The translations under genes were made by a program, and so were the position numbers. From Rhynchopus sp. YZ270_cl-10 (taxonomy: Eukaryota > Euglenozoa > Diplonemea > Diplonemida > Diplonemidae), in the NCBI GenBank assembly GCA_964035575.1, contig OZ037842.1, positions 620,001 through 684,000 of the forward strand: a stretch of DNA of 64,000 nucleotides, read 5' to 3'. The notes below the pieces were generated by a model, which saw only the letters and a list, made by a program, of their open reading frames with translations, had not been told where the DNA came from and did not search any database. Within the stretch, counting starts at the first letter, position 1, and each line of letters begins with the position of its first letter. This document shows positions 41,623-50,752 of this stretch, one piece after another.

Positions 41623-44069
41623 TTATTTTGCAGCGCTTTCCATCTCTTTGTCTTTCTCCTTCATCTCCTCTTCAGACTTCATGTCTGGCTTCGGTTCCTT
41701 CATTGGCTCTTCTTCATGGGCGATTTTCTCTGCGCTCCTGGAAGCCTTCGATTTTGATGCCTTTTCCAACAAACTGTCAAGCAAAGCTTTCTTCTTTTCC
41801 ATCTTTGCTTTGTCGTTACCTCCTGCGGCAGTCCGTTCGTGGCTTTTTGCTGCCATTTGAGGGCTTTTATGGAGTTTTTCAAAACGTTCTTTGAACGTCC
41901 CAGCCGGAGCATCCTTCGCAATAGAAGCGTCAACTGCCTTTTTCACGCGGTCTTTTAGGTCAGAATCTTTGGAATCAGGTTTGCCAGATTTTTCGGCGCT
42001 AACAGCGGATTTTTCGGCGCTGACAGCGGATTTTTCGAAAGAAGCCGACCCTGTTGCCTTCTTCTTTAGCCGCTCCCGACGTTGCTTCAGCAATTCCTTA
42101 ATTTTTTCGGTCTTCTCCGCTGTGGTTTTGGATGCAGCCTTTTCGACGTCCTTTTCCTGGGAAGGCACTGCACCTAATGCGGCTGCGTCCTTCACCTTTT
42201 GGCGACGTTCCTTCAATGCCTCAGCCGCCTTCTCGGCAGTCGCCTTCGCAACGCGTACGTTCTTCTGTGCCGGAGTTTCGTCGGACTTCTCGTTGGAGGC
42301 GGCGCTCTTCGCAATGCTGTCGACCAAGGATGATGCCTTCCTCTTTTCCCCTATGGTGGATTTGTCCGTCTTATCAGAGGTTGCGAGGCCCTTTTTGTCG
42401 TCTTTGGTCTTTTTGGTTTCGTCGGTCGTCTTCTTGTTACGGTTGCGGCGGTCCTTGGAACCTGCAGCAGATTTCTCTACAGAAGGTGCAGCAGCAGCCT
42501 TCTCTGCCGAGATGGCATCGGGCTTGGAAACAGAGGCATCGACAACCCGCTTTTCGCGCTTTTCTTTGAGAAGGCGTGAGCGACGTTCTTTTGCAGTTTC
42601 TCCCTTCTCAGCCCCCTTGTCGCTCTTCTCATCTGTGCTTTTGTTCATCGAGGCAGTCTTCTTTGCACGCTCCTCCCTTAAACGAGTGCGACGTTCCTTG
42701 CGGGTTTCGCCGTTGGCGTCCTTTTCATCGGTGCTAGGCGTCTTCTTGCTGCCCTTTGTGTCCTTCGTGCTTTTTGTGTCGGCTGTGTCCTTCTCCTCCT
42801 TCAGCTTCTTCGGCGCGAGTGCATTGCGTCGCCGCCCCTTGCCAGGATCGTGGTGGGTGTCTGGGTCTTCTTCCTCAACAAGCTTGATGCTTTCGTCTTT
42901 GTCCTTCTCGGTGGTGTACTGCTGGACACGGTCCTCAAAGTTGCCAAGAAGGTCGCTCTTCTTCTTGTTCCCACCAGTGGAGTTCGTCACCTGCGACGAA
43001 AAGTGAGATGAGTGGCCGTGCGCCGTCGACCCACGCTGGCCTGCGCCAAAGTCCTTCTCCTCCTTTTCGTGCAGCTTTTTGTCTGTCGTCCGCCGCGTAA
43101 CAAGCTGGTTGCGAAGAGAGCTCAGCTCAAGACGCATTGCACGGACCTGCATGCGGAGGTTCTTGCGGAACTTCACTATTGTGTCGTTCGCGGCTGTGGA
43201 AAAAAAAGGGTTAACAACTCCTCACCACAGGCATGAACCTATGCGGCGAAGGGTGGGTGGCATACTTGAAAGCGAGGTCTGCATGTCTTTGTTCTCGCGT
43301 CGGAGCATGAGCAGCACGACAGAAGAGTCCTCCTCCCCCATGCGGCGCGTCTCTTGGTCCTTCAGCGTGTCGAGGCAGTCCTGTGAATCGATCCTCGCCT
43401 CCTCAAAGCTGCGCAGCTGCACTTCAATGCTGCTTTCAATGAATTTTTTTGCCTGCAGAAGTGAAGTAGGTTGGCATAGGAATGCATGAGGTGGGGTGGG
43501 GTGGTACGAGATGGATGTAGAATACCTGGTTGAAGTCGCCCTCGACCTGCTGTGTGTTTTTGTCCTTCAAGTTGCGGAGTGACGACGCACAGCCTTTGAG
43601 CTGTTCCTCTCTCGTCTGTAAAAAAAATATATATATATATGTTTGCGGCATAGTGGTAGTATCAACCTACACTGCAAAACTACATACATGGAGTTCGAGG
43701 TTGTGGTGTCCAAGGCTTCTTTGCATGGCATCAGAAGCTGCAAGCCCTCCCAAGTTGTAAGCCAATGCTGCTGTCTGTGGGTGATCAATGATGATTAAGA
43801 TAAAAAAAAAAGGAGTGAGACATTGCCATAAGACAATTGTGTCTTGTCTGAGAGTCTCAAAAGATTTTGTTTGATTATAGACTACTATCACAAGATAGTA
43901 GCCACGGTTTTTTTTTTTTCACAGGATCCTTAAAAGAGAGCAAAGAGAAGGAGTACGCTTTGCAGTAGGAGGTGTCAGAGTCCAAGAGGAAGCCCAAATT
44001 CCATACCAAAAACACACTGCTGGAAACAACCACCAGCCCGATCTTCATCTTTGTTGCTCCATCCAACAT
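41623..44069 (-). CDS. Membrane-anchored coiled-coil protein with KERR repeats (5 exons)
   Basis: Exons on the minus strand: 44069-43923, 43774-43688, 43615-43526, 43452-43266 and 43193-41623. All introns are GT-AG (148, 72, 73 and 72 bp), and the joined length, 2082 nt, gives an unbroken 693-residue frame. Residues 11-30 (GLVVVSSSVFLVWNLGFLL) form a single membrane segment near the N-terminus. Residues about 78-200 are heptad-like coiled coil. The last exon is Lys/Glu/Ser/Ala-rich and repeats a motif: RKERRTRLREERAKK, AKERRSRLLKEKREK, SKDRRNRNKK, LKERRQKVKD, LKQRRERLKKK. Two tandem copies of EKSAVSA precede the last motif. It may be a type II membrane scaffold reaching nucleic acid or cytoskeleton; function unknown. 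A start at the second Met (8) is also possible. Confidence 0.75.
43775..43922 (-). other. Intron 1 of the coiled-coil gene, carrying a dispersed repeat
   Basis: Starts GTGAAAAAA directly after exon codon CCT and ends CCCACAG. It contains the perfect hairpin CTACTATC / GATAGTAG, and a near copy of this part lies in intergenic DNA at 25377-25437. It is twice as long as the other three introns. Confidence 0.65.
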
Positions 44070-44774
44070 TGTGTGACCGCTTTCCCCCTACCCCCTAAGC
44101 AGGGTCCTCCCTCTCGTGTCCCCTAAGGGGTGAATGTCTTCCAACCCTCTGCAAGTGGATGTGTGATGCGAATGTTTAAGATGGGAACGGAGCCTCCCGA
44201 TGCAGAGGAAGCCTGCATGGAAGAGAGACGGAGAGAGAGAGGAGAGGTCCTTTTTTCTTTTTTCTTTTTTCATTCGACAAAATCCATGAACAGCACTGTA
44301 GAACAGAGTGAAGAAGCGTGGTCTTTGTTGCCCCCTTAGCTCCCTTTAGAAAAGAGTGCGAAGGGGAAAATGCAAAACGCAGGTGCTCTCCTTTGTTCGC
44401 ATCGAAGAGACGTTTGTTGTATTTTTGCAAAGGTTTTTTGGGAGGAAAGACAAACCCAAAATAACATAGAATTAAAGCAGATTTGAGTTAACAAATCGCT
44501 TTTTGTTGTCGACAATCACCCTGCTAATGCAGGATCTGTACGCAGTGTTTTTTTGTTTTTGTTGAATATGCGAAGAAGAGCTCTTATGGAGTGTGTTCAA
44601 CCTTTATTTTTTTGAAAAAAAAATTTTACCACGTTTTCGTGTACACAACGGAGGTGTCGACACTCACCTTAATCATTGAAATAACAGTGTTTACCAAATG
44701 ATTCCTCCGATACTTCCATTTTATTCAGAATCTCAAAGGAATCACAACACACTAATAAAATACAACCATGTTTT
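44070..44774. other. Spacer between metallophosphatase and coiled-coil gene
   Basis: 705 bp without a supported gene. It holds a family D hairpin at 44510-44547 and an AG-rich stretch near 44221-44240; the 5' region of the coiled-coil gene (minus strand) contains TTAG and GTAG acceptor-like sites just before its ATG. Confidence 0.5.
44510..44547 (-). repeat. Family D hairpin
   Basis: CGACAATCAC, inner stem CCTGC-TAAT-GCAGG, then ATCTGTACGCAGTG. The inner stem is again a different but perfectly paired sequence. Confidence 0.6.
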
Positions 44775-45944
44775 TCACAAAACAAAATCTTTTTGCACAC
44801 ATCGAGAATGGGAGAGAAGAGGCAAATCGTCTTCGGAGAGTGTGTAGTACCGTAACTCTAGGGAGGTATGCGAGACGACGATGTGGCAGAAGCCAAGCTC
44901 TTGTGAGTGCCACGACTCTGAGTACTTCTCTTCGTCGACTTTTGGTGCAAACTTCGACGCAATACGTTGCTTCAACGACGGCCCACTGCTTCCTTCCGAC
45001 GACGTTTCCGAATCAGACTCCCTTTCATCATCACTACAGGGACCCTCCTCTGTCTTGGAAGACGACCCTATTATGGCATATTCACAACTCTTCTTCTTCT
45101 TCTTCTTCTCCTTCTCCTCCACATCCCTCACCAAATGCGCCATCAAATGCTGATGCCCACAGATGTACAAATCGCTCACATCACCAATCACATCGCGATA
45201 TGAGGTTCCCTTAAAACGGCTTTTCGGACCACCCTTCATAAACGTAGTTGGAACATACCGAACCCCAGGTACCACATGCTCAAGGTTGTTGAGGGGTATG
45301 TACTCGATGGGGTGGTGGCCCACTACTATCTTCCAGGGGGCTGAGGAGGAGGAGAGCCGTCGCGAAAACCATTTTTTTTGGTAATGCCACCAGCGGGTGC
45401 TGGAGCCGTCTTCTCCGATGCCGGGGGCTTTGGCTGTCAAATTGTATTTGTTGGTGTTGATGACGACGATTTCACAGAGACCTTCTAGGGGTGTGATTTT
45501 GCCTTCATTGGCGCAGTGCTTTAAACCGTCGTTAAGGGAATAGCATGAGGCAGGAAGAATGTACTTCCAGGTGCGCTTTTCGTAGAGGTGGTTCCAATCC
45601 GTCATATGCCATTGCATGCCTTCTTTGCTTACATCATGGTTGCCCAAAGTAAAGAACCATGGCAGACCTATGGTATCTAACATTTCGTTCTTTAAAGCTG
45701 TAAAGACAGTCTGTGCGTCAGCAGTTTCATCGACGTCGTCATATAAATTGTCGCCGGTGGTGAGAACAAATAAAGGGGGGTCGCCCTTTTCGCGAAGTGT
45801 GTCCACCAAAGTTCGTACACCTCGGGCTACCCGGGTGCGACCTTCCCCAGGGCATCCGATGTCACCTACTACGATAAAGTTTGCCATAGGGGGGTGGGTC
45901 TGCAGGGTAATGTTGCAAAGGGTTGGAGAAAATGTATTGCTCAT
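44775..45944 (-). CDS. Purple-acid/ACP5-type metallophosphatase
   Basis: 389 residues, one exon. All five metal-binding blocks of the calcineurin-like fold appear in order: VVGDIG (25-30), GDNLYDD (64-70, with the Tyr typical of purple acid phosphatases), GNHD (101-104), GHHP (209-212) and GHQH (263-266). Spacing fits small ACP5-like enzymes, which hydrolyse phosphomonoesters with a two-metal centre. Unlike most of these there is no signal peptide. If translation starts at Met20 (45887) the protein opens directly with the first strand, ANFIVVGDIG, which I consider at least as likely. Between the last metal block and the final strand (GFCHIVVSHTSLELRYY, about 349-365) sits a Lys- then Ser/Asp/Glu-rich insert, about 274-320. 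Its gene lies 229 bp from the histidine phosphatase gene, head to tail. Confidence 0.9.
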   Translation of the reverse strand: MSNTFSPTLCNITLQTHPPMANFIVVGDIGCPGEGRTRVARGVRTLVDTLREKGDPPLFVLTTGDNLYDDVDETADAQTVFTALKNEMLDTIGLPWFFTLGNHDVSKEGMQWHMTDWNHLYEKRTWKYILPASCYSLNDGLKHCANEGKITPLEGLCEIVVINTNKYNLTAKAPGIGEDGSSTRWWHYQKKWFSRRLSSSSAPWKIVVGHHPIEYIPLNNLEHVVPGVRYVPTTFMKGGPKSRFKGTSYRDVIGDVSDLYICGHQHLMAHLVRDVEEKEKKKKKKSCEYAIIGSSSKTEEGPCSDDERESDSETSSEGSSGPSLKQRIASKFAPKVDEEKYSESWHSQELGFCHIVVSHTSLELRYYTLSEDDLPLLSHSRCVQKDFVL

Positions 45945-46080
45945 GAGAAAGGGAAAATGGGGATTTTTTTGGAATGCATTTCTGATGTAAGAGGCTAGAA
46001 AAACAAAATGCTGACTGCTTTTTTTTTGTCGAATCGCCTATCCGAAGGGGTCAAGACCCCAAGGGGCTAGAATTTTTTTT

Positions 46081-46120
46081 GAAAAATTGGTATTAGTGAC
46101 ACCGGATGAGCTCCACTATA
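46081..46120 (-). repeat. Family E hairpin
   Basis: ATTGGTATTAGTGAC, CCGGATGAGCTCCACTATA; TAGTG / CACTA pair. It lies in the 229-bp gap between two phosphatase genes, so it would fall in the 3' region of the histidine phosphatase transcript. Confidence 0.55.
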
Positions 46121-46173
46121 AAATTTTGTTTGTGCTGAAATACACAAAATACATAAAAAAAAACCCCCCACAA

Positions 46174-47205
46174 TCAGTGCTTGAAATACAAACAATTCGA
46201 CTCTGAGAGGTGTTCATTGTATGCAATATGATGGTACTTCCAGGATTTGTCTTTTGAGGAGCGCTTTGTTTCTTCACGGCGCTCGAGGGTGGTGATGCTG
46301 CAATAGACTGGCTGGGGGAGGCGCGCACCTGCGAGAACCTGGCTGCAGAGCACGTCAATGAGGGTTTGCACACCGAACCTATGTGTCACAAAGACAAGGG
46401 CGCAGTGCGGGTTTGCGTCCACAATGCCTGTCACGACACGTTCAAACCTTGCCGCCGCCGAAGCATCCTTCTCCGGAAACACCGGCGCACCCTCCATCGG
46501 AGTGTACTCACGGCACAACCACTTCCCCACCAACATTTCCTCTGCCCCTTCACGCCCCCAACACCCCAACTTCGGCTGTCCCTTAAAGCTTCTCTTGCAG
46601 GTGTACTCCGACAACCCAGGCTCGACCAGCAAAGGCACCCTCATCTTCTCTGCAATCTCCCCGCCAGTCTGCAGGGTTCTGATAAACGGTGAGCACACCA
46701 CTGCGACCGGGCGGGCAGTGTTCTTCATCTCCTTGAAGAAAGAGGCGGTTTCGCGTGCCTGGAGCAAACCCCCTTTTGACAGCGGCGGGTCATCGACAGA
46801 GAGGGCGCACCCTGGAGCGGTGCCTGCGGAACCACAGGCAACGCCTGGGATCCATCCTGGGTTGACGTGGTCTTCACGTTCACCGTGGCGTACGATGTAT
46901 GCCAAGGTACCAGACTTCACGGGTTTATATTTGAAAGGAAGTTTGCCTGGTGTGCCTTTAATGGCAGGAGTAGGTTTGTCATCATTGGCAGCAGCCGTCT
47001 CGGTGGAATCAATGCTATCGGCGGTGGTGGTGGTGGTGGTGGTGGTAACGGGCTGTGCTGTACTGTGTCCCCAGAGTCCCATCACAAAGGCAATGAACAT
47101 TGACCAGCACTCTTGTATCGTAGAGAGCACATAGGTTAGCAGTGTCTCCGTGGGCTGGTTGATCGGGCGGTGTTGCCGACCCTGTTTCCCCTTTTGTCGG
47201 GACAT
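46174..47205 (-). CDS. Histidine phosphatase (phosphoglycerate-mutase-like, UBASH3-type)
   Basis: 343 residues from the ATG at 47205. The frame is open another 100 codons upstream, but that part is AT-rich and overlaps a family-A hairpin, so I place the start at MSRQKGKQGRQHR. Residues 21-46 are hydrophobic (TLLTYVLSTIQ ... FVMGLWG) and may anchor the protein in a membrane. A Thr-rich linker (54-61) follows. The catalytic fold has RHG at 106-108 (His107 the phosphate acceptor), DDPPLSKGGLLQA (138-150), CSPFIRTLQT (171-180, Arg176) and VFVTHRFG (271-278, His275). The VRHGERED and DDPPLS motifs are closest to the UBASH3/Sts branch, acting on phosphoproteins or small phosphates; the real substrate is unknown. 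Within 229 bp downstream is a second, unrelated phosphatase. Confidence 0.88.
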   Translation of the reverse strand: MSRQKGKQGRQHRPINQPTETLLTYVLSTIQECWSMFIAFVMGLWGHSTAQPVTTTTTTTTADSIDSTETAAANDDKPTPAIKGTPGKLPFKYKPVKSGTLAYIVRHGEREDHVNPGWIPGVACGSAGTAPGCALSVDDPPLSKGGLLQARETASFFKEMKNTARPVAVVCSPFIRTLQTGGEIAEKMRVPLLVEPGLSEYTCKRSFKGQPKLGCWGREGAEEMLVGKWLCREYTPMEGAPVFPEKDASAAARFERVVTGIVDANPHCALVFVTHRFGVQTLIDVLCSQVLAGARLPQPVYCSITTLERREETKRSSKDKSWKYHHIAYNEHLSESNCLYFKH

Positions 47206-47406
47206 TTTTTTTTGGTTGTGTGTTCTGAGGTGGGTAGGTCGTAACGTCAATTCCCAAGAATTTGTGTGTTGAGAATCAGAGATGTGAAAATATGGGGAAA
47301 AAAGGGGGTCAGTTGAGATCGTATTTGGCGTTAAAGATAGTGAAGAAAAGACAACAAAAAAACAACGTTTAAGTTTAACTTTAACCAAAAGAAAGAAAGT
47401 TTTGTG

Positions 47407-47441
47407 TAAGATGAACCTAAGTATCGTGCTTAAGTCACCTT
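47407..47441 (-). repeat. Family A hairpin, shifted tip
   Basis: TAAGATGAACCTAAG, TATCGTG, CTTAAGTCACCTT; CTTAA can pair in two registers. Lies about 200 bp upstream of the histidine phosphatase start. Confidence 0.55.
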
Positions 47442-47548
47442 CTTTTAAAAAGGGCGGAAGGTGTGGAAGTACAAAGGCCTCTGCGGGCAGAGGATATTGG
47501 GACATAGTATGTCATATAAAGTGAGAAAAAAACGAAAAAAAAGTTTGA

Positions 47549-47576
47549 ATATGTGCCTCTCTCTCTGGGCACATAT
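47549..47576 (-). repeat. Family B hairpin, eight-base stem
   Basis: ATATGTGC and GCACATAT pair perfectly around CTCTCTCTCTGG. The tip is expanded by CT repeats. Confidence 0.55.
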
Positions 47577-48397
47577 ATTTCAAAAAAAGGGGGGAAATAA
47601 AACTAAAGTGGAAAAAAAAAGGAAACTAAGGGAGTGCCCCCCGTTCTATATAATGAGGAACTTGTTGTGCTGACGCCCACCTACTAAGATAAGGTCTGTG
47701 ATCGCCCGAAGGCTATTGATGGAACATATTTTTTATTTCTTTATTTGAAAACTTGGGCAAAAATCACGTGTCGCAACAGAATATATCCACGCCACGCCCA
47801 CCCTCCGCCCAGCTTACTTCCATTTCGCGGTCTACGTTGAGATGTCCTACTCCCGCTACCGCTCGTCAGTCAACGAAACGGGTATAATTGGAACACAAGG
47901 GAGCAAATCCTTGTGCGAAGTAAGTGATTCGGGATTTATTTATCAACCCAGTTGTGCGGCAAAACCGATTGATCCCTCTAGTGCTCTAATGAGAATCCTT
48001 TGCCAAACCTTTACACGTCATCTGAGGAACTAACCCAAGGACGTTAGCAATACAAAACAAAAACGAGCTTTTTCAAAAATAAAATGAAAAATGCAAAAAA
48101 TAAAATTGGGTCACACAGTGAAATAACTCAAAACCACACGCAGTTTGAACGGGAAATATCACATATTTTCGTTCCCGTGCACATTTTCACCCCCTCCAGA
48201 CAACGTTGCCTTGATAATCTGTTGATTTGGTAGAGTCATGCAGAACGTCTTTTTTTTCGTGGAGGGAAAAAAGAAGAAAAGAAGAAAGAAAACGAGAACC
48301 AAGGGTCCTTCGGCTTTTGCCGCACAATTTTTTTTTTCATAAACACACATCGGTGTTCTGACGGAGAGCGTGTCTCGGGAGTGAACAGAAGTGTTGA

Positions 48398-48430
48398 TAA
48401 AGATAATCTAAGCATCTCGTGCTTCACCTC
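48398..48430 (-). repeat. Family A hairpin
   Basis: AGATAATCTAAGCATCTCGTGCTTCACCTC. The AAGC / GCTT stem is kept; the loop has one change. Confidence 0.5.
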
Positions 48431-48444
48431 GAAAGAAAAATACA

Positions 48445-48478
48445 TAAGATGACCCTAACCCTCTCGTTCTTACCTTGA
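48445..48478 (-). repeat. Family A hairpin
   Basis: TAAGATGACCCTAACC, CTCTCGT, TCTTACCTTGA, only 14 bp from the preceding copy, a tandem pair. Confidence 0.5.
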
Positions 48479-48733
48479 TAACATTCGATACCGCGCAGCA
48501 TCGTGGGTTTCCACAAATCTCAGTCATCTAGAAAAGGTTGCGAGATGACAAGCTTCTGCTGCTAAGTCACGAAATTCACTGATGTTTGTTTGCTGTGTTA
48601 CTGTACAGTAAAGTTGGAAAAGTGCACGTCTCTCAGGTGCACGGTATCCATGTAGAATACAACTGTTTTTCTTTTTGTGGAGAAGTGCTGGATCAAGGGT
48701 GCAGGGCCACCACGTATTGGCATAAATTTGAGC

Positions 48734-48765
48734 TGAAATACAAATCCCTCTCGTGGCAATCCTAC
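48734..48765 (-). repeat. Family C hairpin
   Basis: GAAATACAAATCCCTCTCGTGGCAAT; CC / GG close the CTCTCGT tip. Confidence 0.5.
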
Positions 48766-48910
48766 AAAAATCTGCTGGATATTACAGAAGACTACCCCAA
48801 GATTAGACGCCTCCTGCGGATGCACTAAATAAAGGGGAGAAAGTTACACACTGAATGTACCTCTCCGTGCACATATGAGAGGGGGTGAAGAACTCATGAT
48901 GAAAAAAAAA

Positions 48911-49351
48911 ACAAGTAATTGCTATCGGAAAAAAAACGGGGTGTGATGTGGAACTCATCCTGTAGAAATAATCTACAACACGCCCAGCATTCTGCTCTTC
49001 TGCAGGTATGCTAACGCTCTTCGTACGCTGCCAGACCCACTGGGACGCCAGCATCTGAAACATTCAAGAAGGGGGGCTGTCCTCTTCGTCCAGCACCATC
49101 TGCTCGATAGCGTTGTTGGACGTCGGCTCGGCAGGCTCGGCGTGTTCCAGCTCGTTTTTGTCCACAGGCTCCCCACATTGTCGTCGTCGTTGGAGCAGTG
49201 TGGAAGGAACACAGAGTGCACAGACTACAACACATCGATCACACCAGGCGCATCAGCACGTCCAGCAAATCGCCAGGATGCTACGGTGGTTTCGAAAATC
49301 GCGCGTCGTTTTCCACCCCACACCCCGTTTTTTCTTAGCAATTACTTGTCC
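48911..49351. mobile_element. TIR element carrying a captured coding-like fragment
   Basis: AACAAGTAATTGCTA ... ACGGGGTGTG at the left is mirrored by CACACCCCGT ... TAGCAATTACTTGT at the right, about 30 bases with a few mismatches. The 370-bp core (48950-49310) is GC-rich like exons and unlike the spacer. On the minus strand one frame reads CGEPVDKNELEHAEPAEPTS then NNAIEQMVLDEEDSPPS and a stop, an acidic tail typical of a real protein end, but no start codon belongs to it. This matches the Pack-type pattern of DNA elements that pick up gene pieces. Confidence 0.55.
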
Positions 49352-49451
49352 TTGTTGTTATTGTTGTTTTCAACCACCTTCCTTCAACCCTTGCAGGATC
49401 ATTTTTTTCGCGAAAACATGAAATTACACATTTCAAGAGAACAAATTAAAA

Positions 49452-50752
49452 AGGGTCCTTATTTGCATTTTTGGGCTCCGCCCGTGCAGTGGTGGGGTCA
49501 ATCTCGAAAATTGGACAATTTTTTGACCACTTAAATTTTGAGAAATATGAGCCCGGTTCCTTATACGTGGAGCCCATTTTCGGCTAAAATTTTCCTCAAA
49601 ATCTGGTTTTGTAAAATTGACCCTTTACTCCCCCCCCACATCGATTTCAATACTATACCTTACTTCACCTACGGTTGCCCTTACAGGGGGGTGAAGGAAG
49701 GTAGGTTGAAAAAGGGTCCTTATTTGCATTTTTGGGCTCCGCCCGTGCAGTGGTGGGGTCAATCTCGAAAATTGGACAATTTTTTGACCACTTAAATTTT
49801 GAGAAATATGAGCCCGGTTCCTTATACGTGGAGCCCATTTTCGGCTAAAATTTTCCTCAAAATCTGGTTTTGTAAAATTGACCCTTTACTCCCCCCCCAC
49901 ATCGATTTCAATACTATACCTTACTTCACCTACGGTTGCCCTTACAGGGGGGTGAAGGAAGGTAGGTTGAAAAGGGTCCTTATTTGCATTTTTGGGCTCC
50001 GCCCGTGCAGTGGTGGGGTCAATCTCGAAAATTGGACAATTTTTTGACCACTTAAATTTTGAGAAATATGAGCCCGGTTCCTTATACGTGGAGCCCATTT
50101 TCGGCTAAAATTTTCCTCAAAATCTGGTTTTGTAAAATTGACCCTTTACTCCCCCCCCACATCGATTTCAATACTATACCTTACTTCACCTACGGTTGCC
50201 CTTACAGGGGGGTGAAGGAAGGTAGGTTGAAAAGGGTCCTTATTTGCATTTTTGGGCTCCGCCCGTGCAGTGGTGGGGTCAATCTCGAAAATTGGACAAT
50301 TTTTTGACCACTTAAATTTTGAGAAATATGAGCCCGGTTCCTTATACGTGGAGCCCATTTTCGGCTAAAATTTTCCTCAAAATCTGGTTTTGTAAAATTG
50401 ACCCTTTACTCCCCCCCCACATCGATTTCAATACTATACCTTACTTCACCTACGGTTGCCCTTACAGGGGGGTGAAGGAAGGTAGGTTGAAAAGGGTCCT
50501 TATTTGCATTTTTGGGCTCCGCCCGTGCAGTGGTGGGGTCAATCTCGAAAATTGGACAATTTTTTGACCACTTAAATTTTGAGAAATATGAGCCCGGTTC
50601 CTTATACGTGGAGCCCATTTTCGGCTAAAATTTTCCTCAAAATCTGGTTTTGTAAAATTGACCCTTTACTCCCCCCCCCACATCGATTTCAATACTATAC
50701 CTTACTTCACCTACGGTTGCCCTTACAGGGGGGTGAAGGAAGGTAGGTTGAA
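49452..50752 (+). repeat. Tandem array, five copies of a 260-bp unit
   Basis: Units start at about 49452, 49712, 49972, 50232 and 50492 (AAGGGTCCTTATTTGCAT). The second starts 261 bp after the first because of one extra A. Copies are otherwise almost identical, so the array is young or homogenised. The repeated 82 to 85 aa frames are by-products: they do not run through the junctions as one protein. Diverged single units are at 28792-28862 and 61716-61845. Confidence 0.95.

Larger units (their letters stand above)
47206..48910. other. Spacer with clustered A/B/C hairpins
   Basis: No supported gene. At least six hairpins lie within 1.5 kb. A weak D copy is near 47668-47712. An open frame at 48586-48828 (plus) overlaps a C hairpin and shows no family resemblance. 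Confidence 0.5.

Noticed and set aside
41891-43006. 371-residue Ser/Phe-rich plus-strand frame
   Set aside because: Antisense shadow of the Lys/Glu-rich last exon of the coiled-coil gene.
47206-47505. Upstream 100-codon extension of the histidine phosphatase
   Set aside because: AT-rich, covers a family A hairpin and lacks a recognisable domain; the Met at 47205 is the better start.
48586-48828. 80-residue plus-strand frame starting MFAVLLYSKVGKVHV
   Set aside because: It overlaps a family C hairpin, lies opposite to the gene strand and shows no family pattern.
49538-50567. Repeated 82-85 residue frames
   Set aside because: They follow the 260-bp tandem units and end inside each unit; nothing supports translation.
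49452-50752. CRISPR-like regular repeats
   Set aside because: Units are 260 bp and identical throughout with no variable spacers, and the genome is eukaryotic.
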